Assembly (NCBI GenBank): GCA_934309345.1
Contig: CAKRDD010000007.1
Location: 77,073 to 141,072, forward strand
Length of the DNA: 64,000 nucleotides
Source of the DNA: an uncultured Mediterraneibacter sp.
Lineage (GTDB): Bacteria; Bacillota; Clostridia; Lachnospirales; Lachnospiraceae
Direction of reading: 5' to 3'
The notes beneath the pieces are model-generated. The model did not search any database. It was not told the DNA's origin and saw only the letters and a program-made list of their open reading frames with translations. Both the position numbers and the translations under genes were made by a program. The number at the start of each line of letters is the position of its first letter. The stretch's first letter is position 1. This document shows, one piece after another, positions 33,740 to 42,612 of the stretch.

Positions 33740-35662
33740 TTAGATATCCAACTCTGCCTCTGTCGCATTTTCATAGATGAAATTACGGCGCGGCGGTACT
33801 TCGGTTCCCATCAGCATCTCCGTTACACTCGAAGCCATTCGGGCATCCTCAATCTCTACTCGTTTCAACATACGTCTCTCAGGATCCAGTGTTGTCTCCC
33901 AGAGCTGCTCCGCATCCATCTCTCCAAGACCTTTGTAGCGCTGAAGTGTAAACGGACCTGTATGTGTCTTTCTATAACGTTCCAGTGCCTTATCATCATA
34001 CAGATACTCTTCTTCTCCGCTCTTCGGCATTGCCTTATAAAGTGGCGGCATTGCAATATACACATGTCCCTCAAAAATAAGCTCCGGCATAAAGCGATAG
34101 AATAAGGTAAGTAATAAGGTGGAAATATGTGCACCATCAACATCGGCATCAGCCATAATGATGATCTTGTCATATCTCAACTTTGTAATATCAAAGTCAT
34201 TTCCATATCCTTCAGAGAATCCGCAGCCAAATGCATTGATCATCGTCTTGATCTCCGCATTGGCAAGCACCTTATCAATACTTGCTTTCTCCACATTCAA
34301 GATCTTACCACGGATTGGAAGGATTGCCTGATAGTTTCTGTTTCTCGCTGTCTTCGCAGAACCACCGGCGGAATCTCCCTCGACAATGAAGATCTCACAT
34401 TTCTTAGGATCGCGGCTCTCACAGTTCGCCAGCTTTCCGTTGCTGTCAAAAGAATACTTCTGCTTTGTCAGAAGATTTGTCTTTGCCTTCTCTTCTGTCT
34501 TACGGATCTTAGCCGCTTTCTCCGCACTGGAGAGAACCGTCTTAAGTGTATCCAGATTACGGTCAAAGAAACGAACGATCTCTTCTCCTGTCACCTTGCT
34601 GACTGCTTTCGCCGCATCCGGGTTGTCCAGCTTCGTCTTCGTCTGCCCCTCGAATCTCGGATCCGGGTGCTTAATGGATACAATTGCTGTCATTCCGTTA
34701 CGGATATCCGCACCGGTAAAGTTTGCATCCTTTTCTTTCAGGATTCCTATCTCTCTCGCATACTGGTTCATGACAGTTGTAAAGGTTGTCTTGAATCCTG
34801 TCAGATGTGTTCCGCCCTCTGCGTTATAAATATTATTACAGAATCCAAGTACATTCTCATGGAACTCATTCACATACTGCAAAGTAACCTCTACTTCAAT
34901 CCCGTCTGCTTCCCCTTTGAAATAAACCGGATCGTGAAGTACTTCTTTCTTACGGTTCAGATCCTGGATAAATCCAATGATTCCTTCCGGCTCATGATAT
35001 ACAATGTGCTCAACACTTCCATCTCTCTTATCATCAAATACGATCGTCAGATTCGGATTCAGATAAGCTGTCTCATGCAGACGGCTCTTAACCTCTTCCG
35101 CTTTGAACTTTGTCTTCTCAAAGATCGTATCATCCGGCAGGAAATTTACCGTTGTTCCTGTCTTTCTCGTCTTTCCGATCTTAGGAAGGAGTCCATCTTC
35201 CAGTTCGATGACCGGAATTCCTCTCTCGTACCGGTCATGATGAACAAATCCATCCCTGCTGATCTTCACATCCATATAAGTAGAAAGAGCATTTACAACA
35301 GAGGAACCTACTCCGTGAAGTCCACCACTTGTCTTATATGCAGAATCATCAAACTTACCACCTGCATGGAGTGTCGTGTAAACCAGACGAGCCGCAGATA
35401 CACCTTTCTGATGCATATCAACCGGAACCCCACGACCGTTATCTGAGACGGTTGCAGATCCGTCTTTTTCCAATGTCACCTGAATCTCACTACAGAACCC
35501 TGCCAGATGCTCATCTACTGCATTGTCCACGATCTCATAGATCAGATGATTCAGTCCCTTTGTAGAAACACTTCCAATGTACATTCCCGGGCGTTTCCGT
35601 ACTGCCTCAAGACCTTCCAATACCGCGATACTCCCTGCATCGTATGTATTATTTCCCGCCAT
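33740..35662 (-). CDS. parE: Type IIA topoisomerase subunit B, probably ParE
   Basis: ATPase subunit partner of the downstream gene. The 640-residue protein has the GHKL ATPase motifs EIVDNAVDEHLAGF, SDNGRGVPVDMH and GLHGVGSSVVNALS, then the TOPRIM domain with IVEGDSAGGSAKTARNR and MADADVDGAHI, and the C-terminal RYKGLGEMDAEQLWETT. The start at 35660-35662 has AAGGAG 7 bases upstream; a longer frame adds 22 residues of no family similarity. ParE assignment follows from the partner lacking a GyrA box. Confidence 0.87.
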   Translation of the reverse strand: MAGNNTYDAGSIAVLEGLEAVRKRPGMYIGSVSTKGLNHLIYEIVDNAVDEHLAGFCSEIQVTLEKDGSATVSDNGRGVPVDMHQKGVSAARLVYTTLHAGGKFDDSAYKTSGGLHGVGSSVVNALSTYMDVKISRDGFVHHDRYERGIPVIELEDGLLPKIGKTRKTGTTVNFLPDDTIFEKTKFKAEEVKSRLHETAYLNPNLTIVFDDKRDGSVEHIVYHEPEGIIGFIQDLNRKKEVLHDPVYFKGEADGIEVEVTLQYVNEFHENVLGFCNNIYNAEGGTHLTGFKTTFTTVMNQYAREIGILKEKDANFTGADIRNGMTAIVSIKHPDPRFEGQTKTKLDNPDAAKAVSKVTGEEIVRFFDRNLDTLKTVLSSAEKAAKIRKTEEKAKTNLLTKQKYSFDSNGKLANCESRDPKKCEIFIVEGDSAGGSAKTARNRNYQAILPIRGKILNVEKASIDKVLANAEIKTMINAFGCGFSEGYGNDFDITKLRYDKIIIMADADVDGAHISTLLLTLFYRFMPELIFEGHVYIAMPPLYKAMPKSGEEEYLYDDKALERYRKTHTGPFTLQRYKGLGEMDAEQLWETTLDPERRMLKRVEIEDARMASSVTEMLMGTEVPPRRNFIYENATEAELDI

Positions 35663-35718
35663 TACTCTTTCTCCTTCTTTCTCGAACTCAAACTGTTCTA
35701 TACAGTCAATCAACAAAT

Positions 35719-35747
35719 ATGATATCATTTAACCATCTGATTTTCAA
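35719..35747 (-). promoter_or_regulatory. Predicted SigA promoter of parE-parC
   Basis: Minus-strand TTGAAA (35742-35747), 17-base spacer, TATCAT (35719-35724), about 60 bases before the parE start. Confidence 0.6.
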
Positions 35748-35816
35748 CTCTTTTTCGCTCATATGTTCTATCGGTCTTCTTCTGACAGGAGATGACTGTA
35801 ACCGTCTGACAGCCGT

Positions 35817-37019
35817 TTATTCTGTCACTACCCGCTTCAATGTCCGTTCCAGCACCTCCATTGCATTCTTCATCTCTTCCACCGTATTTGTCTGCGCTCC
35901 TGCTTCGATCAACAGAGACTTTGGCAGAAGATGAAGATTATAACGGTAAGCTTTCAGATAAATATGTCTTGCAAATCCCGGATAATACTGTTCCGATGCG
36001 ATCTGCATCTGCAGGGAGAACGCCAGATTATCCTGGATATACGGATTATACAGATAGGCAATATCTCCATTTGTCCGTGTTCTGCTCAATCCATTAAAAT
36101 ACATGATCTTCGCAGTCGGTTTTCCATTCACTTCTGTCACCAGATGTGTGTCCTCATTTACACCGTCTCTGTGAAGATCGATCGCAACTTCAATCGTCGG
36201 ATTTGCTTCCAGAACCGGCCGCACTGCACTTTCCGCATTCTCATACGCCCTGCTGCGGTCAAGTTTTCCATTGATAATATCATACACTCCGCTGTCATGA
36301 AGCGTCTCAATCCCATCCGCATTTAATAACTGCGTCAGATATTCCCCAATCCCAACGATGCTTGTAGATGGATCTCCCGGTATGGAGTCTGCAAATTCTT
36401 CCTGTGAATGTGTATGAAAGATCAAAATTTTCGGACCTCCTGTACTTTGATCTATCTTCATGCTCCGGTTTAAAAGATCATCCACATTAAGCTGTTCCGG
36501 TCCAATCATTGTAGAACTGTCTATCGTATAAAGATTGCTTGTCAGATATTCAAAATCACGCAGCCGCTCAATAGAAAGATCCATTCCCGGAACCGGCTGT
36601 TCTACAGCACTTTCCTGCGTTTCCGGCTCTGCTCCGACCAGTTTTCCCTCTTCATCTACCGCATGCTCATCATTTGCCTGGCACCGAAGAATCCATGCAA
36701 TCGTCTCCTCATCTTCCAATACCTCTGCCTGTTCTTCCTTTCCCCTTTTTTCCGTCTGATCCTCCAGATATCCTGCCAACGGCATCCACACATGGAGTGG
36801 GATTGTGAAAATCCCTTCCTTTTCTGATCCTTGTTCTTTCTGATAAGAAAAAAGCGGAAGGTACAATTTCTGCGCATAAATCTGACTTTCTTCTAATAAA
36901 AATGTTCTCCCCTCTTCCAATGACCGGCTCATCCCAATTCCTAATGGAATACCTGCCAGAACCAGAATCACCCCATACCATTTCATACGTCGGATCGTTT
37001 TTTTCTTATACACACGCAT
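35817..37019 (-). CDS. spoIIP: Stage II sporulation protein P
   Basis: Cell-wall amidase/endopeptidase that, with SpoIID and SpoIIM, drives septal thinning and engulfment. The 400-residue protein has an N-terminal membrane anchor (RMKWYGVILVLAGIPLGIGM), an acidic linker, and the SpoIIP catalytic domain with ILIFHTHSQEEF, GVYD, IDLHRDGV and LLPKSLLIEAGAQTNTVEEM. It follows gpr by 30 bases, the same gpr-spoIIP order as in Bacillus. Confidence 0.95.
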   Translation of the reverse strand: MRVYKKKTIRRMKWYGVILVLAGIPLGIGMSRSLEEGRTFLLEESQIYAQKLYLPLFSYQKEQGSEKEGIFTIPLHVWMPLAGYLEDQTEKRGKEEQAEVLEDEETIAWILRCQANDEHAVDEEGKLVGAEPETQESAVEQPVPGMDLSIERLRDFEYLTSNLYTIDSSTMIGPEQLNVDDLLNRSMKIDQSTGGPKILIFHTHSQEEFADSIPGDPSTSIVGIGEYLTQLLNADGIETLHDSGVYDIINGKLDRSRAYENAESAVRPVLEANPTIEVAIDLHRDGVNEDTHLVTEVNGKPTAKIMYFNGLSRTRTNGDIAYLYNPYIQDNLAFSLQMQIASEQYYPGFARHIYLKAYRYNLHLLPKSLLIEAGAQTNTVEEMKNAMEVLERTLKRVVTE

Positions 37020-37049
37020 TGCAGAGTCCTTCCGCTCATTTCTATCATT

Positions 37050-38039
37050 CTATTCGCTTTCTCCTGCATTTATATCAGAAAAAAGAAGATTCAATGACGC
37101 TGCTATCGTATGACTGATCTGATGGACCATTTCATCCACATCCTTTGGTGTCACAAACATTCCATTTAAATGTGGGGAGATCAATTCTTTTACAAACTCA
37201 TATTTTTCCGCCGCACTATAAGAGCGCAAAATCTCTCCTGTACTCCTTAATGCCTGCGACTGTTCCAGTGCAGTGATGAAATTTTCCATCGTATCATTGA
37301 CGATCGTTGCCGCATCAACAACCGTAGGCACTCCGATTCCGATCACAGGAACCCCCAGAGATTCTTCTGTCATTGCATTCCTGTAATTTCCAACACCGGA
37401 ACCCGGATGAATTCCTGTATCGGCAATCTGGATCGTCCGGTTCAATCGTCTGCTGTTCCGCGCAGCAAGTGCATCCACTGCAAGGATCAGATCCGGCTTC
37501 GTCTCATGGACAATCCCACGGACGATCTCCGCCGTTTCCATCCCCGTCTGTCCCATCACGCCGGGAACAATTGCGCTAAGAACGATCAATTGTTCTGCAG
37601 ACATCGCATATTTTCCGTATTCTTTTACTATATGGCGGTTTACTTCCAGATGATCTGCAACATAAGGGCCAAGCGCATCCGGTGTCACCGCTCTGTTACC
37701 GAGCCCGACAAAAAGAATCTTTAATTCTTTTCCATCTTCACAGGAGATTTTATGAAAGATCAATTCCCGGATGCAATCACAGATCCTCTCCTGCAATACC
37801 CTGCTATTTTCTTCCACATCCAATGCCAGATCCGGAGATTCCAGTGTCAGATAAATACCTGTCGGCTTTCCCATGATCTTCGCTCCATTCTCCGTCTCGA
37901 TCACCACACGGGTCAGCCGGATCTCATTCTCCGCGTCATACTCTTCCTCCAGAACAACTCCCTGTACTTCTACATTGTCAGATGCAAAACGTTCCTTCTC
38001 CTCAAGTGCAAGATCCGTACGCACGCTGTAATTTTTCAT
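37050..38039 (-). CDS. gpr: Germination protease GPR
   Basis: Degrades small acid-soluble spore proteins during germination; made as a zymogen in the forespore. The 329-residue protein starts MKNYSVRTDLALEEKERF, where SVRTDLA matches the usual zymogen cleavage zone. The leader before it is only about four residues, far shorter than the roughly 15-residue propeptide in Bacillus. Conserved blocks include FVGLGNRAVTPDALGPYVAD and LILAVDALAARNSRRLNRTIQ. The second of two adjacent ATGs is chosen because GGAGG is 5 bases from it. Confidence 0.95.
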   Translation of the reverse strand: MKNYSVRTDLALEEKERFASDNVEVQGVVLEEEYDAENEIRLTRVVIETENGAKIMGKPTGIYLTLESPDLALDVEENSRVLQERICDCIRELIFHKISCEDGKELKILFVGLGNRAVTPDALGPYVADHLEVNRHIVKEYGKYAMSAEQLIVLSAIVPGVMGQTGMETAEIVRGIVHETKPDLILAVDALAARNSRRLNRTIQIADTGIHPGSGVGNYRNAMTEESLGVPVIGIGVPTVVDAATIVNDTMENFITALEQSQALRSTGEILRSYSAAEKYEFVKELISPHLNGMFVTPKDVDEMVHQISHTIAASLNLLFSDINAGESE

Positions 38040-38142
38040 CATAGCCTCCCTTTTCTCCGTGTCAAATTATAGATTACTGTATACTGTAACCATAGTTCAC
38101 CTTATTACAGCCTATTTTTAGCATTTTTTTGTAAAATATGTA

Positions 38143-38171
38143 TTGACAGAACACGTTTGTTGGACTAAAAT
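38143..38171 (+). promoter_or_regulatory. Strong SigA promoter of rpsT
   Basis: Perfect TTGACA (38143-38148), 17-base spacer, TAAAAT (38166-38171). It leaves a leader of about 90 bases before the rpsT start. Confidence 0.8.
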
Positions 38172-38269
38172 AAATGAGTATGTTTCGATAGAACGTCCGT
38201 GTCCGAGTCTATTGAACACATGAATCACATTTGAAAATCATATGATAGAATATTTTGGAGGTGCACACA

Positions 38270-38533
38270 TTGGCTAATATTAAATCTGCAAAGAAAAGAA
38301 TTTTAGTAACAGAGACAAAAGCTGCTAGAAACAAAGCAATCAAATCTAAGGTTAAAACAGCTGTAAAGAAAGTAGAAACAGCTGTAGCTGAGAAGAATGT
38401 AGAGGCTGCTAAGGCTGCTCTTCACACAGCAATCGTTGAGATTTCCAAAGCTGGAAGCAAGGGTGTTTATCACAAGAAGACAGTTTCCAGAAAGATCGCT
38501 CGTCTTTCCAAAGCTGTTGACTCTATCGCTTAA
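38270..38533 (+). CDS. rpsT: 30S ribosomal protein S20 (TTG start)
   Basis: Primary-binding 30S protein. The 87-residue product reads (M)ANIKSAKKRILVTETKAARN, then AIKSKVKTAVKKVETAVAEK and KGVYHKKTVSRKIARLSKAV. The start is a TTG at 38270-38272: GGAGGTG lies 6 bases upstream and the family N-terminus MANIKSAKKR begins exactly there; an upstream GTG would add five unrelated residues. Divergently transcribed from gpr. A rare start codon on S20 is a known theme in several bacteria and may tie to autoregulation. Confidence 0.97.
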   Translation: MANIKSAKKRILVTETKAARNKAIKSKVKTAVKKVETAVAEKNVEAAKAALHTAIVEISKAGSKGVYHKKTVSRKIARLSKAVDSIA

Positions 38534-38558
38534 TTATAAATAGAGAATAGAATTTTCA

Positions 38559-38600
38559 GTCGCATCTGCTACCGTCATGGCAGATGCGACTTTTGTTATT
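38559..38600 (+). terminator. Terminator of rpsT
   Basis: An 11-base perfect stem GTCGCATCTGC / GCAGATGCGAC followed by TTTTGTTATT. Confidence 0.9.
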
Positions 38601-38610
38601 CTTAGAACTA

Positions 38611-38656
38611 TGTGGCGTATCCGCCACATCGATAAAATGCGTAGCATTTTATCGAT
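38611..38656. repeat. Twin palindromes between rpsT and ilvC terminators
   Basis: Two inverted repeats back to back: TGTGGC/GCCACA around a 6-base loop (38611-38628) and a perfect 13-base arm ATCGATAAAATGC with its complement around GTA (38628-38656). They lie between two terminators, where small palindromic extragenic repeats often sit. Confidence 0.6.
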
Positions 38657-38682
38657 GCCTGGCTGCTGCACGACGCCTCAGT

Positions 38683-38728
38683 CAAAAAGACCGGCACTTC
38701 CAAGTCTTAACCTGAAAGTACCGGTCTT
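38683..38728 (-). terminator. Terminator of ilvC
   Basis: Stem AAGACCGG / CCGGTCTT extended by ACTT/AAGT after one mismatch. On the minus strand it is followed by TTTTTG. Confidence 0.85.
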
Positions 38729-38765
38729 CTATTCTCTATCTAATTCTGCAATCTCAGACAACTGA

Positions 38766-39785
38766 TTAGTTGTTGATCAGTTTGTCCTCATCACTCCAGC
38801 TGTAAAGCTTTCTGATCTCAGCTCCAACCTTCTCTGACTGGTGCTCAGCAGCAAGTTTTCTCATAGCCTTGAAGTGAACCTGTCCGCCTGCATCAGACAT
38901 GTCAAGCAGGAAGTCTTTTGCAAATGTACCATCCTGGATATCGGAAAGAACTTTCTTCATAGCTTTCTTTGTATCTTCTGTGATGATCTTAGGTCCTGTA
39001 ATGTAATCGCCATACTCAGCTGTGTTAGAGATAGAATATCTCATTCCAGCGAATCCTGACTGGTAGATCAGGTCAACGATCAGCTTCATCTCGTGGATAC
39101 ACTCAAAGTATGCATTTCTCGGATCATATCCAGCCTCGCAAAGAGTCTCGAATCCAGCCTGCATAAGTGCACAAACACCACCGCAAAGTACAGCCTGCTC
39201 TCCGAAGAGGTCTGTCTCTGTCTCTGTTCTGAATGTTGTCTCAAGAACTCCGGCTCTTGCTCCACCGATTCCAAGACCATAAGCAAGTGCTCTGTCAAGA
39301 GCCTTTCCTGTGTAATCCTGCTCTACAGCTACCAGACAAGGTGTTCCTTTTCCAGCCTGATACTCGCTTCTTACTGTATGTCCTGGTGCCTTAGGTGCGA
39401 TCATTGTAACATCAACGTTCTTCGGTGGTACGATTGTTCCGAAATGGATGTTGAATCCATGAGCGAACATAAGCATGTTACCCTCTTCAAGGTTTGGCTC
39501 GATGTCTTCTTTGTAAAGTTTAGCCTGTTTCTCATCGTTGATCAGAATCATGATGATGTCAGCCTGCTTTGCAGCTTCTGCTGCTGTATATACTTTGAAT
39601 CCCTGCTCTTCTGCTTTCTTCCATGAACGGCTTCCCTCGTACAGACCGATGATAACATCACATCCTGACTCTTTTAAGTTCAGTGCATGTGCATGTCCCT
39701 GGCTTCCGTATCCAATGATAGCGATCTTCTGTCCTTCGAGAAGAGAAAGGTTACAATCTTCCTGATAATAAATTTTTGCTGCCAT
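38766..39785 (-). CDS. ilvC: Ketol-acid reductoisomerase
   Basis: Second common step of valine, isoleucine and leucine synthesis (acetohydroxyacid isomerisation and NAD(P)H reduction). The 339-residue class I enzyme starts MAAKIYYQEDCNLSLLEGQK and has IAIIGYGSQGHAHALNLKES, the cofactor loop GLYEGSRSW, MIAPKAPGHTVRSEY, and the metal residues in DLFGEQAVLCGG and ECIHEMKLIVDL. It is downstream of ilvN by 145 bases; ilvB is not present here. Confidence 0.98.
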   Translation of the reverse strand: MAAKIYYQEDCNLSLLEGQKIAIIGYGSQGHAHALNLKESGCDVIIGLYEGSRSWKKAEEQGFKVYTAAEAAKQADIIMILINDEKQAKLYKEDIEPNLEEGNMLMFAHGFNIHFGTIVPPKNVDVTMIAPKAPGHTVRSEYQAGKGTPCLVAVEQDYTGKALDRALAYGLGIGGARAGVLETTFRTETETDLFGEQAVLCGGVCALMQAGFETLCEAGYDPRNAYFECIHEMKLIVDLIYQSGFAGMRYSISNTAEYGDYITGPKIITEDTKKAMKKVLSDIQDGTFAKDFLLDMSDAGGQVHFKAMRKLAAEHQSEKVGAEIRKLYSWSDEDKLINN

Positions 39786-39930
39786 TTTGCATTCCTCCTA
39801 AATGAATTTAAAATATAGAGTAGAATGCTCCCGATCTCTGCGGGGGTATCCTATATAGTGAAAGGTCTTGTCCTTTACTAGCTTTATCTGTTCCACAAGT
39901 TCTTCCTGTGGTTCTCTGATCCTGAATGAA

Positions 39931-40428
39931 TCAGAAAAATGCAACATCCTTGCTGCCTCTGGAAAGTCCGGTAATTCCGGTTCTTGCCAGTTCGAGTATC
40001 TCGTAATCCTTCAGAAGATTCAGGAAAGCTTCCAGCTTATTCTGTGTACCTGTCAATTCAATGATCAGACAATCTTCTTCCACATCTACAATCTTTGCTC
40101 TGAAAATATCTGCAACTGAGATGATCTCCCCACGCTGTGCGGCATTCGCACGAAGCTTCACCATGATCAACTCTCTGCAAACGGATTCTTCTGCTTTCAA
40201 AGCCTTGATATCCACAACATCCTCCAGCTTACGGAGCTGCTTCTCAATCTGTGATAAGATCTGCTCATCACCGGATGAAACAATCGTAATCCTTGTAAAT
40301 CTTGGATCTGCTGTCATACCTGCCGTGATACTGTCAATGCTGTATCCACGTCGGCTGAAGAGTCCTGAAATTCTGCTCAAAACACCTGAATTGTTATCTA
40401 CGAGCAGTGAAAATACCTGACTTCTCAT
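39931..40428 (-). CDS. ilvN: Acetolactate synthase small (regulatory) subunit
   Basis: ACT-domain subunit that gives valine feedback control to acetohydroxyacid synthase. The 165-residue protein starts MRSQVFSLLVDNNSGVLSRI, then GLFSRRGYSIDSITAGMTAD, followed by the C-terminal ALS_ss_C domain (LIIELTGTQNKLEAFLNLL). It precedes ilvC, but the catalytic subunit gene is not adjacent, so that must lie elsewhere. Confidence 0.96.
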   Translation of the reverse strand: MRSQVFSLLVDNNSGVLSRISGLFSRRGYSIDSITAGMTADPRFTRITIVSSGDEQILSQIEKQLRKLEDVVDIKALKAEESVCRELIMVKLRANAAQRGEIISVADIFRAKIVDVEEDCLIIELTGTQNKLEAFLNLLKDYEILELARTGITGLSRGSKDVAFF

Positions 40429-40511
40429 ATGTATCCTCTCTTTCTCACTTCGGGAAGCGAAAACATTATGACTGACTAAGATGACTGGCTCGCCCCTTCC
40501 ATGATTTGTAT

Positions 40512-40533
40512 AAAACAGAGTGCGTTCTGTTTT
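40512..40533 (-). promoter_or_regulatory. 5'-end hairpin of the ilvN mRNA
   Basis: AAAACAGA / TCTGTTTT with a 6-base loop, starting about 12 bases after the -10 box. It would form near the very 5' end of the transcript; a stabilising role is a guess. No T-box or leucine-type leader peptide was seen. Confidence 0.35.
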
Positions 40534-40544
40534 TTACTTACTTA

Positions 40545-40573
40545 ATATTAACAACTAGAACCGGCTTTGTCAA
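40545..40573 (-). promoter_or_regulatory. Predicted SigA promoter of ilvN-ilvC
   Basis: Minus-strand TTGACA (40568-40573), 17-base spacer, TAATAT (40545-40550). Confidence 0.75.
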
Positions 40574-40594
40574 CCCTCTTTTTGAGATTTTTCA

Positions 40595-42415
40595 TTACAG
40601 ACCAAATTCCTCTGCCAGTTCATTCAAATACATCCAGCGCTCTTCCTTCTCTTCAAGCTGCCCTCTTACCTTCTCCTGCTCTTCCATCAGCTCACGCAGT
40701 TTCACTGAATTCGTTGCATTTGCGGCAATCTGACGGTCGAGAGAGGCTATCTTTTCTTCCAGCTTTGCGATTTCCTCATCGATCGTCTCATATTCACGCT
40801 GCTCCTTGAACGAAAACTTCACCTTCTGACGCTGTCCGTCTTTCCAGTTCTTTCCCGTCTTCTTCTCCTGCGTCTCTTCTTCTATAGACTTCTCTGTCGG
40901 TTTCATTTCAGATTTTCCTGTGATAACTCCACTTTCTTCTCCGAATCTGCGTTTCTTCGCCTCTACATAATCCGTGTATCCTCCTTCAAACTGTCGGATT
41001 CCGCCGTTTCCGTCCAGTTCAAAGATACGGTCAACTACATTATCCAGGAAATATCTGTCATGTGATACTGTGATCACAATACCTGTAAATGAGTTCAAAT
41101 AGTCCTCAAGAATCGTAAGCGTCGGGATATCCAGGTTGTTTCCGGCCTCGTCAAACAACAGAACATTCGCATTCTCCGCAAGAACGCCAAGAAGATAAAG
41201 TCTTCTCTTCTCCCCTCCGGAAAGCTTACCGATCAGTGCATACTGCATGTCCGGTGTAAATAAGAACCGCTCCAGAAGCTGGCTCGCGCTGATCTGTCCG
41301 TCCTTTGTCGTCACATACTCCGCAATATCCTTCACATAATCGATCACACGCTGGGAATCATCCATATGCTGTTCTTCCTGTGCGAAATATCCGATCTTAA
41401 TCGTCTCGCCGATCTCAATCTCTCCTGCATCCGGCTTGAGCACACCTGCGATCATCTTAAGAATTGTTGATTTCCCACAGCCGTTCGGCCCGATAATTCC
41501 AAGCCGCTGATTTCGAAGCACAATATAGCTGAAATCATCCAGAATCTTCTTCTCACCAAAACGCTTGCTGACATGATGAAGTTCAATCGTCTTCTTTCCC
41601 ATCCTCGTCTCTACAGAATCAAGCTCCACCGTCTGATCCGTCACAGGTGCTTTTCCTGCTTTCAACGCTTCCAGACGTTCCAGTCTTGCCTTCTGCTTTG
41701 TCGTTCTCGCACGGCATCCACGCTTCGCCCATTCCAGTTCCATCCGAAGGATACTCTGACGCTTTCTCTGACTTGCAAGCTCCATCTCTTCCCTCTGTGC
41801 CTTCAATTCAAGGAATCCTGAATAGTCCGCATCATAACCATACATCTTTCCATGACTCAGTTCCAGAATCCGGTTCGTCACGCGATCAAGGAAATAGCGG
41901 TCATGTGTTACCATAAGAACAGTTCCACGGTAAGATCTCAGATAGTCTTCCAGCCAGGAAATCATCTCCTGATCCAGATGGTTCGTCGGCTCGTCCAGAA
42001 GAAGTACGTCAAAATCTCCTGCCAGGATCTTCGCAAGAACCACACGTCTCTTCTGCCCTCCGGATAAAGTGTCGATCTTCTGATCCCACTGCGTGATCCC
42101 AAGTTCCGTCAGATTACTCTCCACCTGCCAGCTCTCCGCATCTGCATCCTGAAGTGCATAAGAACGGATATCCATCCCCTCCGGAAATGTCGGATTCTGC
42201 GGAACAAAAGCAATCTTCAAGCCATTCTGACGAACAACCTGCCCTTCATCCGGCACTTCTTCCCCTGCAACCACCTTCAAAAGAGTTGACTTTCCGGTTC
42301 CGTTAATTCCAACGATCCCGATCTTATCTCCGTGCTGAACACCGAAAGACGCATCATCAAAAATCACTTTCTCCCCATATATTTTAGAAATATGTTCTAT
42401 ATTAATTAAGTTCAT
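40595..42415 (-). CDS. ABC-F family ATPase, Uup/YfmR type
   Basis: Soluble ABC-F protein with two ATPase domains, acting on ribosomes rather than as a transporter. The 606-residue product has Walker A GINGTGKSTLLK and GPNGCGKSTILK, signature motifs LSGGQKRRVVLAK and LSGGEKRRLYLLG, an inter-domain linker, and a C-terminal charged coiled coil (LEEKIASLDRQIAANATNSV) typical of Uup. Uup/YfmR proteins relieve ribosome stalling; antibiotic protection is not implied. The start at 42413-42415 has AGGGAAAAG upstream. Confidence 0.92.
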   Translation of the reverse strand: MNLINIEHISKIYGEKVIFDDASFGVQHGDKIGIVGINGTGKSTLLKVVAGEEVPDEGQVVRQNGLKIAFVPQNPTFPEGMDIRSYALQDADAESWQVESNLTELGITQWDQKIDTLSGGQKRRVVLAKILAGDFDVLLLDEPTNHLDQEMISWLEDYLRSYRGTVLMVTHDRYFLDRVTNRILELSHGKMYGYDADYSGFLELKAQREEMELASQRKRQSILRMELEWAKRGCRARTTKQKARLERLEALKAGKAPVTDQTVELDSVETRMGKKTIELHHVSKRFGEKKILDDFSYIVLRNQRLGIIGPNGCGKSTILKMIAGVLKPDAGEIEIGETIKIGYFAQEEQHMDDSQRVIDYVKDIAEYVTTKDGQISASQLLERFLFTPDMQYALIGKLSGGEKRRLYLLGVLAENANVLLFDEAGNNLDIPTLTILEDYLNSFTGIVITVSHDRYFLDNVVDRIFELDGNGGIRQFEGGYTDYVEAKKRRFGEESGVITGKSEMKPTEKSIEEETQEKKTGKNWKDGQRQKVKFSFKEQREYETIDEEIAKLEEKIASLDRQIAANATNSVKLRELMEEQEKVRGQLEEKEERWMYLNELAEEFGL

Positions 42416-42612
42416 TCTTTTCCCTGCTTTCTGTTTTTTCATGCATTTTTATCAATCACATCGCCACTCCAGTATAACAGATATTTCAGACACTGAAAAT
42501 CTTAAAAATTTTTAAATTCATATTTGAAAGGGTTGAGAAAACACAGAAAACGTTATAACATAATGAGATACATGCAATGACATGGTTTTAAATTGAAAGT
42601 GAGGTAAATGAT

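Noticed and set aside
34127..35446. 439-codon plus-strand frame opposite parE
   Set aside because: Antisense shadow of a strongly conserved ATPase gene; no start signal or recognisable domain.
40429..40544. T-box or leader-peptide attenuator in front of ilvN
   Set aside because: No T-box core sequence, no run of branched-chain codons, and the only hairpin lies at the extreme 5' end of the transcript.
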